From assembly GCA_964567125.1 (NCBI GenBank), contig CAZMLC010000006.1:1-64000 (forward strand): a DNA stretch of 64,000 nt, given 5' to 3'. Under the pieces are notes generated by a model. It was not told the origin of the DNA and did no database searches. It was given only the letters and a program-made list of their open reading frames with translations. The stretch comes from CAZMLC01 sp964567125. Its GTDB lineage: Bacteria > Verrucomicrobiota > Kiritimatiellia > RFP12 > UBA1067. The position numbers were made by a program, and so were the translations under genes. Below are positions 7,129 through 15,290 of the stretch, piece by piece (the first letter of the stretch is position 1; each line of letters starts with the position of its first letter).

Positions 7129-8922
7129 ATGGCTTTACTTTCGTTGCGCGAAATCTCGGTCCAGTTCGGCGGGCCGGCTATTCTGGATGCTGTCAGTTTC
7201 TGTATTGAAGAGGGCGACCGCGCCTGCATCACAGGCCGAAACGGCGAAGGCAAGTCCACGCTGCTGAAGATCATCGCAGGTCTTCTCCACCCCGATTCCG
7301 GTGAGGTTGTCCGCCAGCCCGGTCTGCGCATCGCCTACCTGACGCAGGATGTCCCGACCGACATGGAGGGCACGGTTGAATCGATCGTCGAGGATGCGCT
7401 CGGCACCCACCATCACGACAACCACCATCCCGGTGCCGCGCGCGTGCTCAGCCAGCTTGACCTCGACGGCTCTCTCCCCTTCAATACCCTTTCCGGCGGC
7501 ATGCGCCGTCGCGTGCTGCTGGCCCGCGCCCTCGTGCTGGAACCGCACGTTCTGCTGCTCGATGAACCGACCAACCACCTCGACATCGAATCCATCGAAT
7601 GGATGGAGGGATTTCTCCAGAAAAGCCGCTGCGCCTGCCTTTTTGTGACCCATGACCGCGCCTTTCTCAAGCGCGTGGCCCGCAAGGTGTTCGATCTCGA
7701 CCGCGGCCAGCTCGCAGGCTGGGATTGCGACTACTCGACCTTTCTCCAGCGCAAGCAGGACCTGCTGAGCGATGAAGCGGTCTATTGGGAACGTAAGAGC
7801 AAGAAACTGGCGCAGGAAGAGGCCTGGATCCGCCGCGGCGTCAAAGCGCGTACCACCCGCAATGAAGGCCGCGTCATGGCGCTGATGAAGCTGCGCGATG
7901 AATTCAAACAGCGCCGCACGCAGACAGGTGTCAGCAAACTTCAACTCGATGCGGACAGCTCCTCCGGGGAACAGGTCCTCAAAATCAAAGACCTCGCGTT
8001 TGCTTATCCGAACGGCCGCGCCATCGTCAAAGATTTCTCCGCCAAGGTGCTGCGCGGTGAACGCATCGGCATCATCGGACCCAACGGCTCCGGTAAGACC
8101 ACCCTGCTCAACCTGCTCTGCGGACGCCTCCAGCCCCAATCCGGCGAAGTCTTCCAGGGCGCACGCGTCCAGATCGCCTTCTTCGACCAGCTGCGCGGCA
8201 CGCTCGATCTCGAAAAATCCGCGCTCGAAAACGTGGCGGAGGATCGCGAAGAAGTCGTCATCGGCGGCGTTCGCAAACACGTCCACGGCTACCTTGGCGA
8301 CTTTCTCTTCACCCCCGAACGCGCCCGCACCCCGGTACGCGCCCTCTCCGGCGGCGAACGCGCCCGGCTTCTGCTCGCGAAACTCTTTCTGAATCCCGGC
8401 AACCTGCTGGTGATGGACGAACCGACGAACGATCTGGACATCGAGACGCTTGAATTGCTCGAAGAACAGCTGCTCACTTACACGGGCACGCTGCTGCTCG
8501 TCAGCCACGACCGGACCTTTCTCGATAATGTCGTGACCAGCACCTTTGTTTTGGAAGGCGAAGGCCGCGTCGGGCTCTATCCTGGCGGATATGCCGACTG
8601 GCTGGCGCAACGATCCAAACCCGCGGTGGAAGAGAGTGCGCCGAAACCCGTGGCAGCCCGCCCGGCTGCCACCAAGACGAATGAGCGGCTGAGCTATAAG
8701 GACCAGCGTGACCGGCAGGAACTGCCCGGTAAAATTGAGAAATTAGAAACGGAAATCGCGGAACTCCACGCCGCGCTCTGTGATGTTTTGCGCATGCAGA
8801 AGGATCCTGCCGCGCGCGAAACAGCCCAGACCCGCCTCGCTGCCGCAGAGTCCGAACTCGAAACCGCTTTCACCCGCTGGGCTGAGGTCGAGGAACGTGC
8901 CGAGCGACTCGGGCTCACATAA
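7129..8922 (+). CDS. uup: ABC-F family ATPase, Uup-like
   Basis: The 597-aa protein has two ABC domains and no membrane segments. ABC1 has Walker A GRNGEGKST (about 36-44), signature LSGGMRRR (about 122) and Walker B LLLDEPTNHLD (about 143). ABC2 has GPNGSGKTT (about 317), LSGGERARL (about 405) and MDEPTNDLD (about 428). A C-terminal coiled coil (about 520-597) is typical of Uup, which acts on ribosomes and branched DNA. The linker before the coiled coil contains one 23-bp palindrome copy (VAARPAAT). It is last in the cmk operon. The start has an upstream GGAGAGG. Confidence 0.9.
   Translation: MALLSLREISVQFGGPAILDAVSFCIEEGDRACITGRNGEGKSTLLKIIAGLLHPDSGEVVRQPGLRIAYLTQDVPTDMEGTVESIVEDALGTHHHDNHHPGAARVLSQLDLDGSLPFNTLSGGMRRRVLLARALVLEPHVLLLDEPTNHLDIESIEWMEGFLQKSRCACLFVTHDRAFLKRVARKVFDLDRGQLAGWDCDYSTFLQRKQDLLSDEAVYWERKSKKLAQEEAWIRRGVKARTTRNEGRVMALMKLRDEFKQRRTQTGVSKLQLDADSSSGEQVLKIKDLAFAYPNGRAIVKDFSAKVLRGERIGIIGPNGSGKTTLLNLLCGRLQPQSGEVFQGARVQIAFFDQLRGTLDLEKSALENVAEDREEVVIGGVRKHVHGYLGDFLFTPERARTPVRALSGGERARLLLAKLFLNPGNLLVMDEPTNDLDIETLELLEEQLLTYTGTLLLVSHDRTFLDNVVTSTFVLEGEGRVGLYPGGYADWLAQRSKPAVEESAPKPVAARPAATKTNERLSYKDQRDRQELPGKIEKLETEIAELHAALCDVLRMQKDPAARETAQTRLAAAESELETAFTRWAEVEERAERLGLT
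8650..8672. repeat. 23-bp palindromic repeat, copy 1 (in uup)
   Basis: Perfect GTGGCAGCC-CGCCC-GGCTGCCAC inside uup. It is read as V-A-A-R-P-A-A-T in the linker before the C-terminal coiled coil. Confidence 0.9.
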
Positions 8923-8924
8923 GT

Positions 8925-8947
8925 GTGGCAGCCCTTCGGCCTGCCAC
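8925..8947. repeat. 23-bp palindromic repeat, copy 2 (intergenic)
   Basis: GTGGCAGCC-CTTCG-GCCTGCCAC with one arm mismatch, starting two bases after the uup stop. It is the only copy outside a gene. It forms a hairpin at the end of the uup message but has no adjoining U-run of terminator type. Confidence 0.85.
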
Positions 8948-8960
8948 GCTGCGGTGCGTA

Positions 8961-9001
8961 AATAAAAAAAGAACCAACGGCACATGCTGCGCATGTACCG
9001 T
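8961..9001 (-). terminator. Rho-independent terminator
   Basis: The stem 8977-8987/8991-9001 has 11 pairs, one of them U-G in the minus-strand RNA, with a 3-nt loop. It is followed on the minus strand by TGGTTC and a run of seven T. It ends the dciA-maf-coiled-coil operon. Confidence 0.8.
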
Positions 9002-9032
9002 CAGTTTCCTCGCAAATCACATCCTGTGCGAC

Positions 9033-9398
9033 TTAGCGCCTCTTGCTGGTCTTAGCAGGAACTTTGACAGGAGCCTTAACAGCCACCGGTGCGTTCGTGT
9101 GCACGGCAGGCTTTGCCGCTGCTGCTTGCGCGGTCATGAAGCGATCAAGGCTGATCAGCGTATTGCGCAATGCAGACGTCTGACGATCAAGGCGCGTCTG
9201 CAATTCAACAACCTCCGTCCCTAACTTACGGATGGCCTCATCCTTGGAGCTATCCTGCTCCAGCTTCTCGATACGCGTCTGAAGCGTCTCGTACTGTTTC
9301 CGCTGGCTTTTAATCGTGCCATACAGCGACAGTGCGAACACAATCGTAATCACTACACTGGCAGCGATCGCAATTGCGGTTTTCGTGTTTTCGTTCAT
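9033..9398 (-). CDS. Single-pass membrane coiled-coil protein
   Basis: The 121-aa protein has a short cytoplasmic N-terminus, one membrane helix (AIAIAASVVITIVFALSLYGTI, residues 8-29), a coiled coil (about 32-90 with LQTRIEKLEQD and VVELQTRLDRQ) and an Ala/Pro/Lys-rich tail. It is not recognised as a known family. It lies downstream of maf on the same strand and before a terminator, so it is the last gene of that operon. Its start codon falls in the 55-bp sequence duplicated around the assembly gap at 9403-9502; the copy at 9551-9553 is the same start. Once collapsed, the gap to maf is about 31 bp. Confidence 0.7.
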   Translation of the reverse strand: MNENTKTAIAIAASVVITIVFALSLYGTIKSQRKQYETLQTRIEKLEQDSSKDEAIRKLGTEVVELQTRLDRQTSALRNTLISLDRFMTAQAAAAKPAVHTNAPVAVKAPVKVPAKTSKRR

Positions 9399-9402
9399 GT
9401 TC

Positions 9403-9502
9403 NNNNNNNNNNNNNNNNNNNNNNNNNNNNNNNNNNNNNNNNNNNNNNNNNNNNNNNNNNNNNNNNNNNNNNNNNNNNNNNNNNNNNNNNNNNNNNNNNN
9501 NN
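9403..9502. other. Assembly gap, 100 N, with 55-bp duplicated flanks
   Basis: The 55 bases before the Ns (9348-9402) are identical to the 55 after them (9503-9557). The two contigs overlap, so the Ns and one copy should be removed. No sequence is likely to be missing. Confidence 0.9.
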
Positions 9503-9584
9503 AATCACTACACTGGCAGCGATCGCAATTGCGGTTTTCGTGTTTTCGTTCATGTTCAGTTTACCTTTTTGTTTTTGAAATCCG

Positions 9585-10175
9585 TCAGTCGATGATCCGG
9601 TTGGCGCGCAACCAATCGCGCACCGGCGCCTCGGGCAGACCCATGATGTTCGTGTAAGCCCCCTCATACCCCGCGATCAGCAAATCGCCATTCTCATCAA
9701 TATCGTAAGCACCCGCGCGATCCAACGGACGGGTCCGCTGCACATAGGCCTGGATCGTCTCTTCCGACAACGCGCGGAACGTGACGCTGGAGGCCTCCAC
9801 GCGCACCTCGGGTCCGGCAGCGTCCGCACATCCCATCGCCATCGCGGTAAAGACCATCTGCGTGCGCCCCGAAAAGCGGCGCAAGAACTCCGCGGCCTCC
9901 TCAAGGTCGGCAGGCTTACCGATCAAAGAACCTTCAAACCAGACCAGCGTATCCGCCGCGATAATCGCCGCCTGCGGATGAACCCTGCGGCACGCCGCAT
10001 ACTTCGCCTGCGCATTGATCACTACGGTCCGCACCGGATCCGCGGCGTCGTGAATCTCCTCGACGTCTGCGCTCCAGACAGCAAAATCAGCGGTCAGTCC
10101 GGATAAGATCTTTTTGCGCCGAGGCGAAGCCGAACCTAAAACCAACGTATTGCTGTGTGCACGCGTTTGCGTCAT
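9585..10175 (-). CDS. maf: Maf-like nucleotide pyrophosphatase
   Basis: Maf proteins hydrolyse non-canonical or selected nucleoside triphosphates to monophosphates and are linked to arrest of cell division. The 196-aa protein has the family motifs LVLGSASPRRKKIL near the N-terminus, IIAADTLVW with the catalytic Asp, GKP, and AGAYDIDENGDLL ending in the NIMGLP block. The pattern is closer to the dTTP/UTP type, but the exact substrate is uncertain. ATG 10175 with a GGAAAA site is preferred; a GTG at 10187 is an alternative. It lies 18 bases after the dciA-like gene in the same operon. Confidence 0.88.
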   Translation of the reverse strand: MTQTRAHSNTLVLGSASPRRKKILSGLTADFAVWSADVEEIHDAADPVRTVVINAQAKYAACRRVHPQAAIIAADTLVWFEGSLIGKPADLEEAAEFLRRFSGRTQMVFTAMAMGCADAAGPEVRVEASSVTFRALSEETIQAYVQRTRPLDRAGAYDIDENGDLLIAGYEGAYTNIMGLPEAPVRDWLRANRIID

Positions 10176-10193
10176 ATCATTTTCCACGCGGAC

Positions 10194-10724
10194 CTACTTC
10201 CCCATACGCGGCACAGAGGCCACAATCAACCGGACATGCCGCACGCGTTCACCCACGGACTTGCGCACCGCCTCTTCAATCGTCCGCAGATGCAGACGCC
10301 GTACCTCGAAAAGCTGCGTTGAAGAGGTCACCCCCACATAGAGGACCCCCTCATCCCACCGCTCGGGACGCGTCACATTGGCTAACGCGGGCGGCAGGAT
10401 CTTCGGCCAGGCACCGGCCAGTTCATCGAGCACCGGATTGACGTTCAGCTTCAGCTTCTTGATCGCTTTCTCAATCAGCTCGGAAAATGCGTGCGGCTCG
10501 CGTCGAATCTCAGTGGGATCCGCATCGAGCGGAAGCCCGGGCTGGACACAATCGAACAACTGCTCGACGCGCTGGTTGTACGCCTCATCCTCGGCGGTCA
10601 GCTGTCGGCGGTCGGATGTCGGGTAGATTCGATAGGCCGAAGCGGTCGGTTCGAATGAAAAATCATTCGCTGCCTCGCCTGAATTATCAGCCGTCAAATC
10701 AAACTCTGATTTGCCTTTACGCAT
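10194..10724 (-). CDS. dciA: DUF721/DciA-family protein
   Basis: DciA is the helicase loader or operator of bacteria that lack DnaC/DnaI. The 176-aa protein has a non-conserved acidic N-terminal half. The DUF721 domain (about 90-175) has FSELIEKAIKKLKLN, a WPKILPP motif and GVLYVGVTSSTQLFEVRRL, which matches the usual hydrophobic KH-like fold. It is first in a minus-strand operon with maf and is divergent from pfp. In DciA proteins the domain is often near the N-terminus; here it is C-terminal with a long extension, so assignment as the true loader is probable but not proven. Confidence 0.72.
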   Translation of the reverse strand: MRKGKSEFDLTADNSGEAANDFSFEPTASAYRIYPTSDRRQLTAEDEAYNQRVEQLFDCVQPGLPLDADPTEIRREPHAFSELIEKAIKKLKLNVNPVLDELAGAWPKILPPALANVTRPERWDEGVLYVGVTSSTQLFEVRRLHLRTIEEAVRKSVGERVRHVRLIVASVPRMGK

Positions 10725-10740
10725 AATAAAAGTGTATCAT
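10711..10740 (+). promoter_or_regulatory. Putative sigma-70 promoter of pfp operon
   Basis: TTGCCT (10711-10716) and TATCAT (10735-10740) are 18 bp apart, 44 bp before the pfp start and overlapping the start of the divergent dciA-like gene. Confidence 0.55.
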
Positions 10741-10783
10741 AAGCCGTGATTGCGGTGAACTGGAATTTAAGGAGTCGATTGCG

Positions 10784-11983
10784 ATGAAAAAAGGAAACAT
10801 GCTGATCGCCCAAAGCGGCGGTCCCTCCATGGTCATTAACCAGAGTTTGATCGGCGCGGTGCTGGCTGCACGCGACAGCAAGATGGTCAACAAAATCTAC
10901 GGTGCGCTTCACGGTATTCAAGGCATTCTGGATGAGAACTTCATCGATTTGCGCAAGGAGAAGAAAGCCACGCTCGAAGCTGTGGCCAACACCCCGGCCT
11001 CCGCGCTCGGTTCGGTCCGCCGCAAACCGACCCCCGCCGACTGCCAGGCGATCTTCAAGGTGCTGCGCAAGCTGGAAATCCGCTACTTTTTCTATATCGG
11101 CGGCAACGATTCCGCGGAAACCGTGCACATCATCAACGAGGAAGCGCAGAAGGAAGGCTATGCCCTCCGCTGCTTCCACATCCCCAAGACCATCGACAAC
11201 GATCTGCGCGAAAACGACCATACCCCCGGCTACGGCAGCGCGGCACGCTTTGTCGCCTGCGCCATCAAGGGTGATGACCTCGATAACCGCGCCCTCGGCG
11301 GCGTGAAGATCGACATCATCATGGGCCGCAACGCGGGCTTCCTGACAGCAGCAGCGGCGCTTGCCCGCACGGAGCCGGATGACGGCCCGCACCTGATCTA
11401 CCTGCCCGAACGGCCCTTCAGCCTCGAAAAATTCATCAAGGATGTCAAGGCGAGCATGAAGAAGTTCGGCCGCTGCGTCATCGCCGTCTCCGAAGGCATC
11501 GCGGAGAAAGACGGGACGCCGATCCTCTCCAAGTTTACAAACGAAGTCGACTCGCACGGCAATGTCCAGCTCGGCGGCACCGGCGCACTCGGCGATTTTC
11601 TCGCCAAGGTCCTCAAGGAGAAGGCCGGCATCAAGCGCGTACGCGCCGATACGTTTGGCTACCTGCAGCGCTCCTTCCCCGGCATTGCGTCAGCGACGGA
11701 TGCGCTCGAAGCGCGCCTGGTGGGTGTGGCAGCCGTGCAGGCTGCCACGCTCGACGACATTCCCAGCGGTTCGATCGCGATCAAGCGCAAAGCCAGCAAG
11801 AAATACAACGTCGATTTTGAAGTCGTGCCGCTGCGCACCGTGGCCAAAGAGACGCGCCACATGCCGGACGCCTTCATCAACAAGGCAGGCAACGATGTGA
11901 CGCAGGCCTTTATCGACTACGCGCGTCCGCTCGTCGGGGCCCTGCCGGCCTGCGATCGTTTTGAACAACTGAAGAAGAAGTAA
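10784..11983 (+). CDS. pfp: Diphosphate-dependent 6-phosphofructokinase
   Basis: The enzyme converts fructose 6-phosphate and diphosphate reversibly to fructose 1,6-bisphosphate and phosphate in glycolysis and gluconeogenesis. The 399-aa protein has the nucleotide-site motif GGNDS (about 105-109), where Asp replaces the Gly of ATP enzymes. It also has PKTIDND (about 137-143), where Lys replaces Gly; together they mark diphosphate specificity. MGRNAGF (about 179) completes the active site. AAGGAG lies ten bases before the ATG. A 23-bp palindrome copy lies in the C-terminal third (VAAVQAAT). It is first in an operon with rimO, four bases away. Confidence 0.92.
   Translation: MKKGNMLIAQSGGPSMVINQSLIGAVLAARDSKMVNKIYGALHGIQGILDENFIDLRKEKKATLEAVANTPASALGSVRRKPTPADCQAIFKVLRKLEIRYFFYIGGNDSAETVHIINEEAQKEGYALRCFHIPKTIDNDLRENDHTPGYGSAARFVACAIKGDDLDNRALGGVKIDIIMGRNAGFLTAAAALARTEPDDGPHLIYLPERPFSLEKFIKDVKASMKKFGRCVIAVSEGIAEKDGTPILSKFTNEVDSHGNVQLGGTGALGDFLAKVLKEKAGIKRVRADTFGYLQRSFPGIASATDALEARLVGVAAVQAATLDDIPSGSIAIKRKASKKYNVDFEVVPLRTVAKETRHMPDAFINKAGNDVTQAFIDYARPLVGALPACDRFEQLKKK
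11726..11748. repeat. 23-bp palindromic repeat, copy 3 (in pfp)
   Basis: Perfect GTGGCAGCC-GTGCA-GGCTGCCAC, read as V-A-A-V-Q-A-A-T. Confidence 0.9.
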
Positions 11984-11987
11984 TCCT

Positions 11988-13328
11988 ATGGCTGTTTCGG
12001 TCGGATTTATCAGTCTTGGCTGCTCCAAGAACCTCGTGGATTCGCAGGTGATGGCAGGCTTTCTGAAGGAGGGCAAGATCGCCTTTGCGGAAACGCCGGA
12101 GACCGCGGACATCATCATTGTCAACACCTGCGCCTTTATCGAAGCTGCGCGCGAAGAGGCTGCGGAGGCAATTCTCAGTGTCTGCGAGCACAAGGCTAAG
12201 GGCGCATGCAAGGGCGTGGTGGTCGCGGGTTGCATGGTGCAGCGCTACAAGGAACAACTGCTAAAGGCCTTCCCGGGTGTCGACGCCTTTATCGGCATCG
12301 ATGAACTCGATCAGGTGGCACAGGTGATCGACCGCGTGGCACAGGGTAAGCGCTGCGGCGTCCTGGCCAAACAAGGCCCAGCGAAAAAAGTCTACGATCC
12401 GGCCTATCCGACCTTGCTCTTCACCGGCGGCCCATTTTCGTATCTGAAGATCGCGGATGGTTGCAATCACCGCTGCGCCTACTGCGCGATTCCGCTGATC
12501 CGCGGCAACTTCCGATCGCGCGATCTGGATGCGATCGTGAACGAGGCGCAGAGCATGATCAGCGCCGGTGTGAAGGAGATCAACCTGATTTCGCAGGACT
12601 CGCTGATGTATGGCGTCGATCAGGGCGGCAAGCCGCTGATCGTGGAACTGGTGCGCCGGCTCGACCAGCTCAAGGGCGACTTCTGGCTGCGCATCCTCTA
12701 CGGCTATCCGGCTGGCGTGACGCAGGAGCTGATCGATCTGTTCAACAGCGCCACGCATCTGGTCAAATACCTCGATCTGCCGATCCAGCACAGCCATCCG
12801 GAGATCCTCACGGCCATGAACCGAGGCAAGGCGATTGAGGCCACGACGACGCTCGTCGAGCGGCTGCGCGCCGCGATTCCCGGCGTGACGCTGCGCACGA
12901 CCTGCCTCGTCGGGTTCCCCGGTGAAACCAACAGCCATTTCAAGCACCTTGAGGCGTTTCTGAAAAAAGCGCCGTTCGATCATGTCGGCGTCTTCGTCTA
13001 TTCACCCGAAGAGGGCACAGCCGCCGATGCGTGGGAACCCCCGGAGGAAAAGAGTGCCAACGCGCGCGCCAAGAAGCTGATGGAGCTGCAGAAGACCATC
13101 GTTGAAGCGCGCAACGCAACACTGAAGGGCGAGACCACGACCGCACTCCTGCTGCGGCCGAAGCGCGCATCGGTCTGGATTGGGCGCACACCGCGCCAAG
13201 CTCCGGAGGTCGATGGCGAAACGCTCATCAAGAACGTTCCCACAACGGCGAAGGCCGGCGATTTCATTCCTGTCGTCATCACAGGCGGACAAGGCTACGA
13301 CCTGCTCGCCCAGGCCTGTACGCCATGA
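11988..13328 (+). CDS. rimO: Ribosomal protein S12 methylthiotransferase RimO
   Basis: RimO is a radical SAM enzyme that methylthiolates the conserved Asp of ribosomal protein S12. The 446-aa protein has the N-terminal UPF0004 domain with three cluster cysteines (LGCSKN at about 12, NTCAF at about 48, AGCMV at about 83). The radical SAM motif CNHRCAYC is at about 158-165, with IPLIRGNFRSR directly after it as in RimO, not MiaB. A TRAM-like C-terminus follows. It sits four bases after pfp, and its stop overlaps the next start by four bases (ATGA). Confidence 0.94.
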   Translation: MAVSVGFISLGCSKNLVDSQVMAGFLKEGKIAFAETPETADIIIVNTCAFIEAAREEAAEAILSVCEHKAKGACKGVVVAGCMVQRYKEQLLKAFPGVDAFIGIDELDQVAQVIDRVAQGKRCGVLAKQGPAKKVYDPAYPTLLFTGGPFSYLKIADGCNHRCAYCAIPLIRGNFRSRDLDAIVNEAQSMISAGVKEINLISQDSLMYGVDQGGKPLIVELVRRLDQLKGDFWLRILYGYPAGVTQELIDLFNSATHLVKYLDLPIQHSHPEILTAMNRGKAIEATTTLVERLRAAIPGVTLRTTCLVGFPGETNSHFKHLEAFLKKAPFDHVGVFVYSPEEGTAADAWEPPEEKSANARAKKLMELQKTIVEARNATLKGETTTALLLRPKRASVWIGRTPRQAPEVDGETLIKNVPTTAKAGDFIPVVITGGQGYDLLAQACTP

Positions 13329-14518
13329 CACTCGACACCTGTGCGGAACATCTGAAACGCGAACCCCGCTTGCGCGACTATCTCGCACGCATCGTGCGCC
13401 ATGTCCACAAGCAGCAGCTGCTGCCGCAAGAAATTTCGCTGGGTGCCGCACCCGCAGATCAGGCGCTCTACGACCATCTGGCCAGCTTCCTCGGTCCAAC
13501 CCAGTGCCGCATCCGCAACAACCGCATCCGGCTGCGCCTCCATGCGGATCAGCGCGAGCCCGCGGCGTGGCAGGCCTTGGTCTCTGTTTTGCAGCTCCCC
13601 GTGAAAAAACCCAAGGCCGATCTGGCGCACGCCAAAGCGTACCGGGTTTTTTCACGTCTGATCCTGCTCTTTCCCGAACACGCTGAATTAATCCAGCAGA
13701 TGAAACACGTGGATGCATTTCAAAAGGTGGCACGGACGCGCGAAGATGCGAGCACGCTCCTCAGTGCACTCGTACAGGGCTTGACGTTGATCGCTGCGAC
13801 GCCCACAGGCATCACCCTATCGGAGCTCGGCTCAAAGCTTCTGAACGACAGCAAGGCGCTGCGCTGCGGCCTGCGCCGCACGCTCCTGACCCAGCTGCTC
13901 CGGTTGTGCTGCGCGGATCGCGACGCGGCGGAAACGCTGAGCGACCGCGATGTGCTGACGCTTTTCAACATCATCGACAATCCCTACACCACGCACGTTG
14001 TCCTGTTCGCCCCATTCGCCTACGAGACCGAGACCGGAGAATGGTTTGACTGGCCGCACCAGCTCTTTCTGCGCGGACAGGCCGCGTTACTGGCATGGGA
14101 GACGGTACGCACCCTGCGCAGCATCCGCTGGATCACGCCGTGTCCACGTCTCGTCAGCAGCGAAAACGCCGCGCCATTTCATCGCTTAGTTGAAGCTGGC
14201 ATCCCGGCGTTGTACACCGAAGGCTATCCCAACACCGCAGTCACAACGCTCTTGCAGCTCATCGCTAAAACCCAGACGACGCTCGCGCATTGGGGCGATA
14301 CGGATCTGGATGGTTTCCGTATCCAGGACCGGCTCGCCGCGATCCTGCCGACTGAGGCGTATTCCCGCCAACGCGATGCGCGTGCAGTAATTCCCCTCGA
14401 CCATGCCCGCTGCATGCGGCTTCAGCGCTTCCTCATCGCCCATCCTGATTTCCGCTACAGCGCTGAATTGCGCTACACCTTGCAGCACGGCTGGTGTGAG
14501 CAGGAATCTGAGCTCTGA
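13325..14518 (+). CDS. JetD-like TOPRIM-domain protein (Wadjet subunit relative)
   Basis: The 397-aa protein has a C-terminal half like the DUF2220/DUF2399 domain of JetD, the nuclease subunit of the Wadjet (JetABCD) SMC defence system. SENAAPF (about 279-286) supplies the acidic Glu. LYTEGYPNTAVTTLLQLI follows, then HWGDTDLDGFRIQDRL (about 322-337) with the Asp-x-Asp of the TOPRIM fold. The N-terminal half is helical and not recognised. No JetA, JetB or JetC gene is adjacent; the gene overlaps rimO by four bases and is probably translated with it. A housekeeping DNA-cleavage or repair role is possible, but the function is unknown. Confidence 0.65.
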   Translation: MTLDTCAEHLKREPRLRDYLARIVRHVHKQQLLPQEISLGAAPADQALYDHLASFLGPTQCRIRNNRIRLRLHADQREPAAWQALVSVLQLPVKKPKADLAHAKAYRVFSRLILLFPEHAELIQQMKHVDAFQKVARTREDASTLLSALVQGLTLIAATPTGITLSELGSKLLNDSKALRCGLRRTLLTQLLRLCCADRDAAETLSDRDVLTLFNIIDNPYTTHVVLFAPFAYETETGEWFDWPHQLFLRGQAALLAWETVRTLRSIRWITPCPRLVSSENAAPFHRLVEAGIPALYTEGYPNTAVTTLLQLIAKTQTTLAHWGDTDLDGFRIQDRLAAILPTEAYSRQRDARAVIPLDHARCMRLQRFLIAHPDFRYSAELRYTLQHGWCEQESEL

Positions 14519-14593
14519 CTCCGCGCGACATTTGTTGCGTTTGGACCGCACTTCTCGAAGTATGGAACGATGCGTCTATTGCATTAAACGCCC

Positions 14594-14625
14594 ATCAAAA
14601 AACCGCACTTTTAGAAGTGCGGTTT
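14594..14625. terminator. Bidirectional rho-independent terminator
   Basis: A perfect 11-bp stem AAACCGCACTT (14600-14610) pairs with 14615-14625 around the loop TTAG. The minus strand continues the stem's T-run to six T and so ends the chromate transporter transcript. On the plus strand it follows the JetD-like gene, with only a short T-run. Confidence 0.8.
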
Positions 14626-14702
14626 AGCGCTTTTCCCCGCGTCAAACAGGGCTTTGATAGAACTCCAGCCGAAAAATTCGGCAACCGTATTATCGCGATT
14701 GA

Positions 14703-15290
14703 CTACAAAAACAGCACGCCGATCAGGATGCCTCCAAACAGGATGAACATGGGCGAGATCTTCGTGAAGGCGCTGAATCCAAAGGCCAGAACGACAATCC
14801 CAAGGGCCTTGTAATCGGGAGCGGTTGACCAGCAGGCCTTACAGCCGCTGATCTGGTCGCCCCACAGCGAGCACACCACCAACGAAATCGCCGCGGTCGA
14901 GACAAGCCCTGTCACAACAGGACGCAACAGATCAAAGACCCGCATCAGACAGGGATGGCCACGATAGCGGTCCAGAAAACCAGCAAAGGCATTGACACAG
15001 ATCACGGAAGGCAGGCACAGGGAGAGCGTGCAGAGCAGCGCCCCGAACGTGGCCATCCAGAAGCTTGGATACGTTGCCGCGGTTAAGCGATACCCGACAA
15101 ACGTCGCGGCATTCAGGGAGAGCGGACCAGGCGTCATCTGGGAAATACCGAGGATTTCCAGGAACTCGGATGAGGTTAGCCACCCGCGCGATTCAAGTTC
15201 GTGCTGCACGATCGGAATCATGGCAAGACCGCCACCAACCGTGAGGAAGCCGATCTTCATAAAGACGTAGGCCATCTTTAAAAACATCAT
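14703..15290 (-). CDS. chrA: Chromate transporter, short-chain subunit 2
   Basis: The 195-aa membrane protein has the ChrA signature KIGFLTVGGGLAMIPIVQHEL at the N-terminus and SQMTPGPLSLNAATFVGYR, matching the CHR domain. It is one half of a two-gene transporter; long-chain ChrA proteins carry both halves in one chain. CHR proteins export chromate, although the physiological substrate in anaerobes is often unclear. An AAGGAGG site precedes the start. Its ATG overlaps the stop of the first subunit (ATGA), so translation is coupled. Confidence 0.88.
   Translation of the reverse strand: MMFLKMAYVFMKIGFLTVGGGLAMIPIVQHELESRGWLTSSEFLEILGISQMTPGPLSLNAATFVGYRLTAATYPSFWMATFGALLCTLSLCLPSVICVNAFAGFLDRYRGHPCLMRVFDLLRPVVTGLVSTAAISLVVCSLWGDQISGCKACWSTAPDYKALGIVVLAFGFSAFTKISPMFILFGGILIGVLFL

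Noticed and set aside
7135..8610. 491-codon open frame on the minus strand opposite uup
   Set aside because: Same cause: the plus-strand uup has all ABC motifs, while the antisense product has none.
8925..8947. Intergenic palindrome after uup as a rho-independent terminator
   Set aside because: The stem is strong but no U-run follows directly; it is better explained as a member of the dispersed 23-bp family.
9348..9557. Direct repeat of 55 bp around the N run (also at 24460-24669 and 26297-26506)
   Set aside because: Not a biological repeat: identical length at all three gaps and restored reading frames point to unmerged contig ends.
13325..14518. Complete Wadjet (JetABCD) defence system
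   Set aside because: Only a JetD-like gene is present; no condensin-like JetA, JetB or JetC gene lies within the window.
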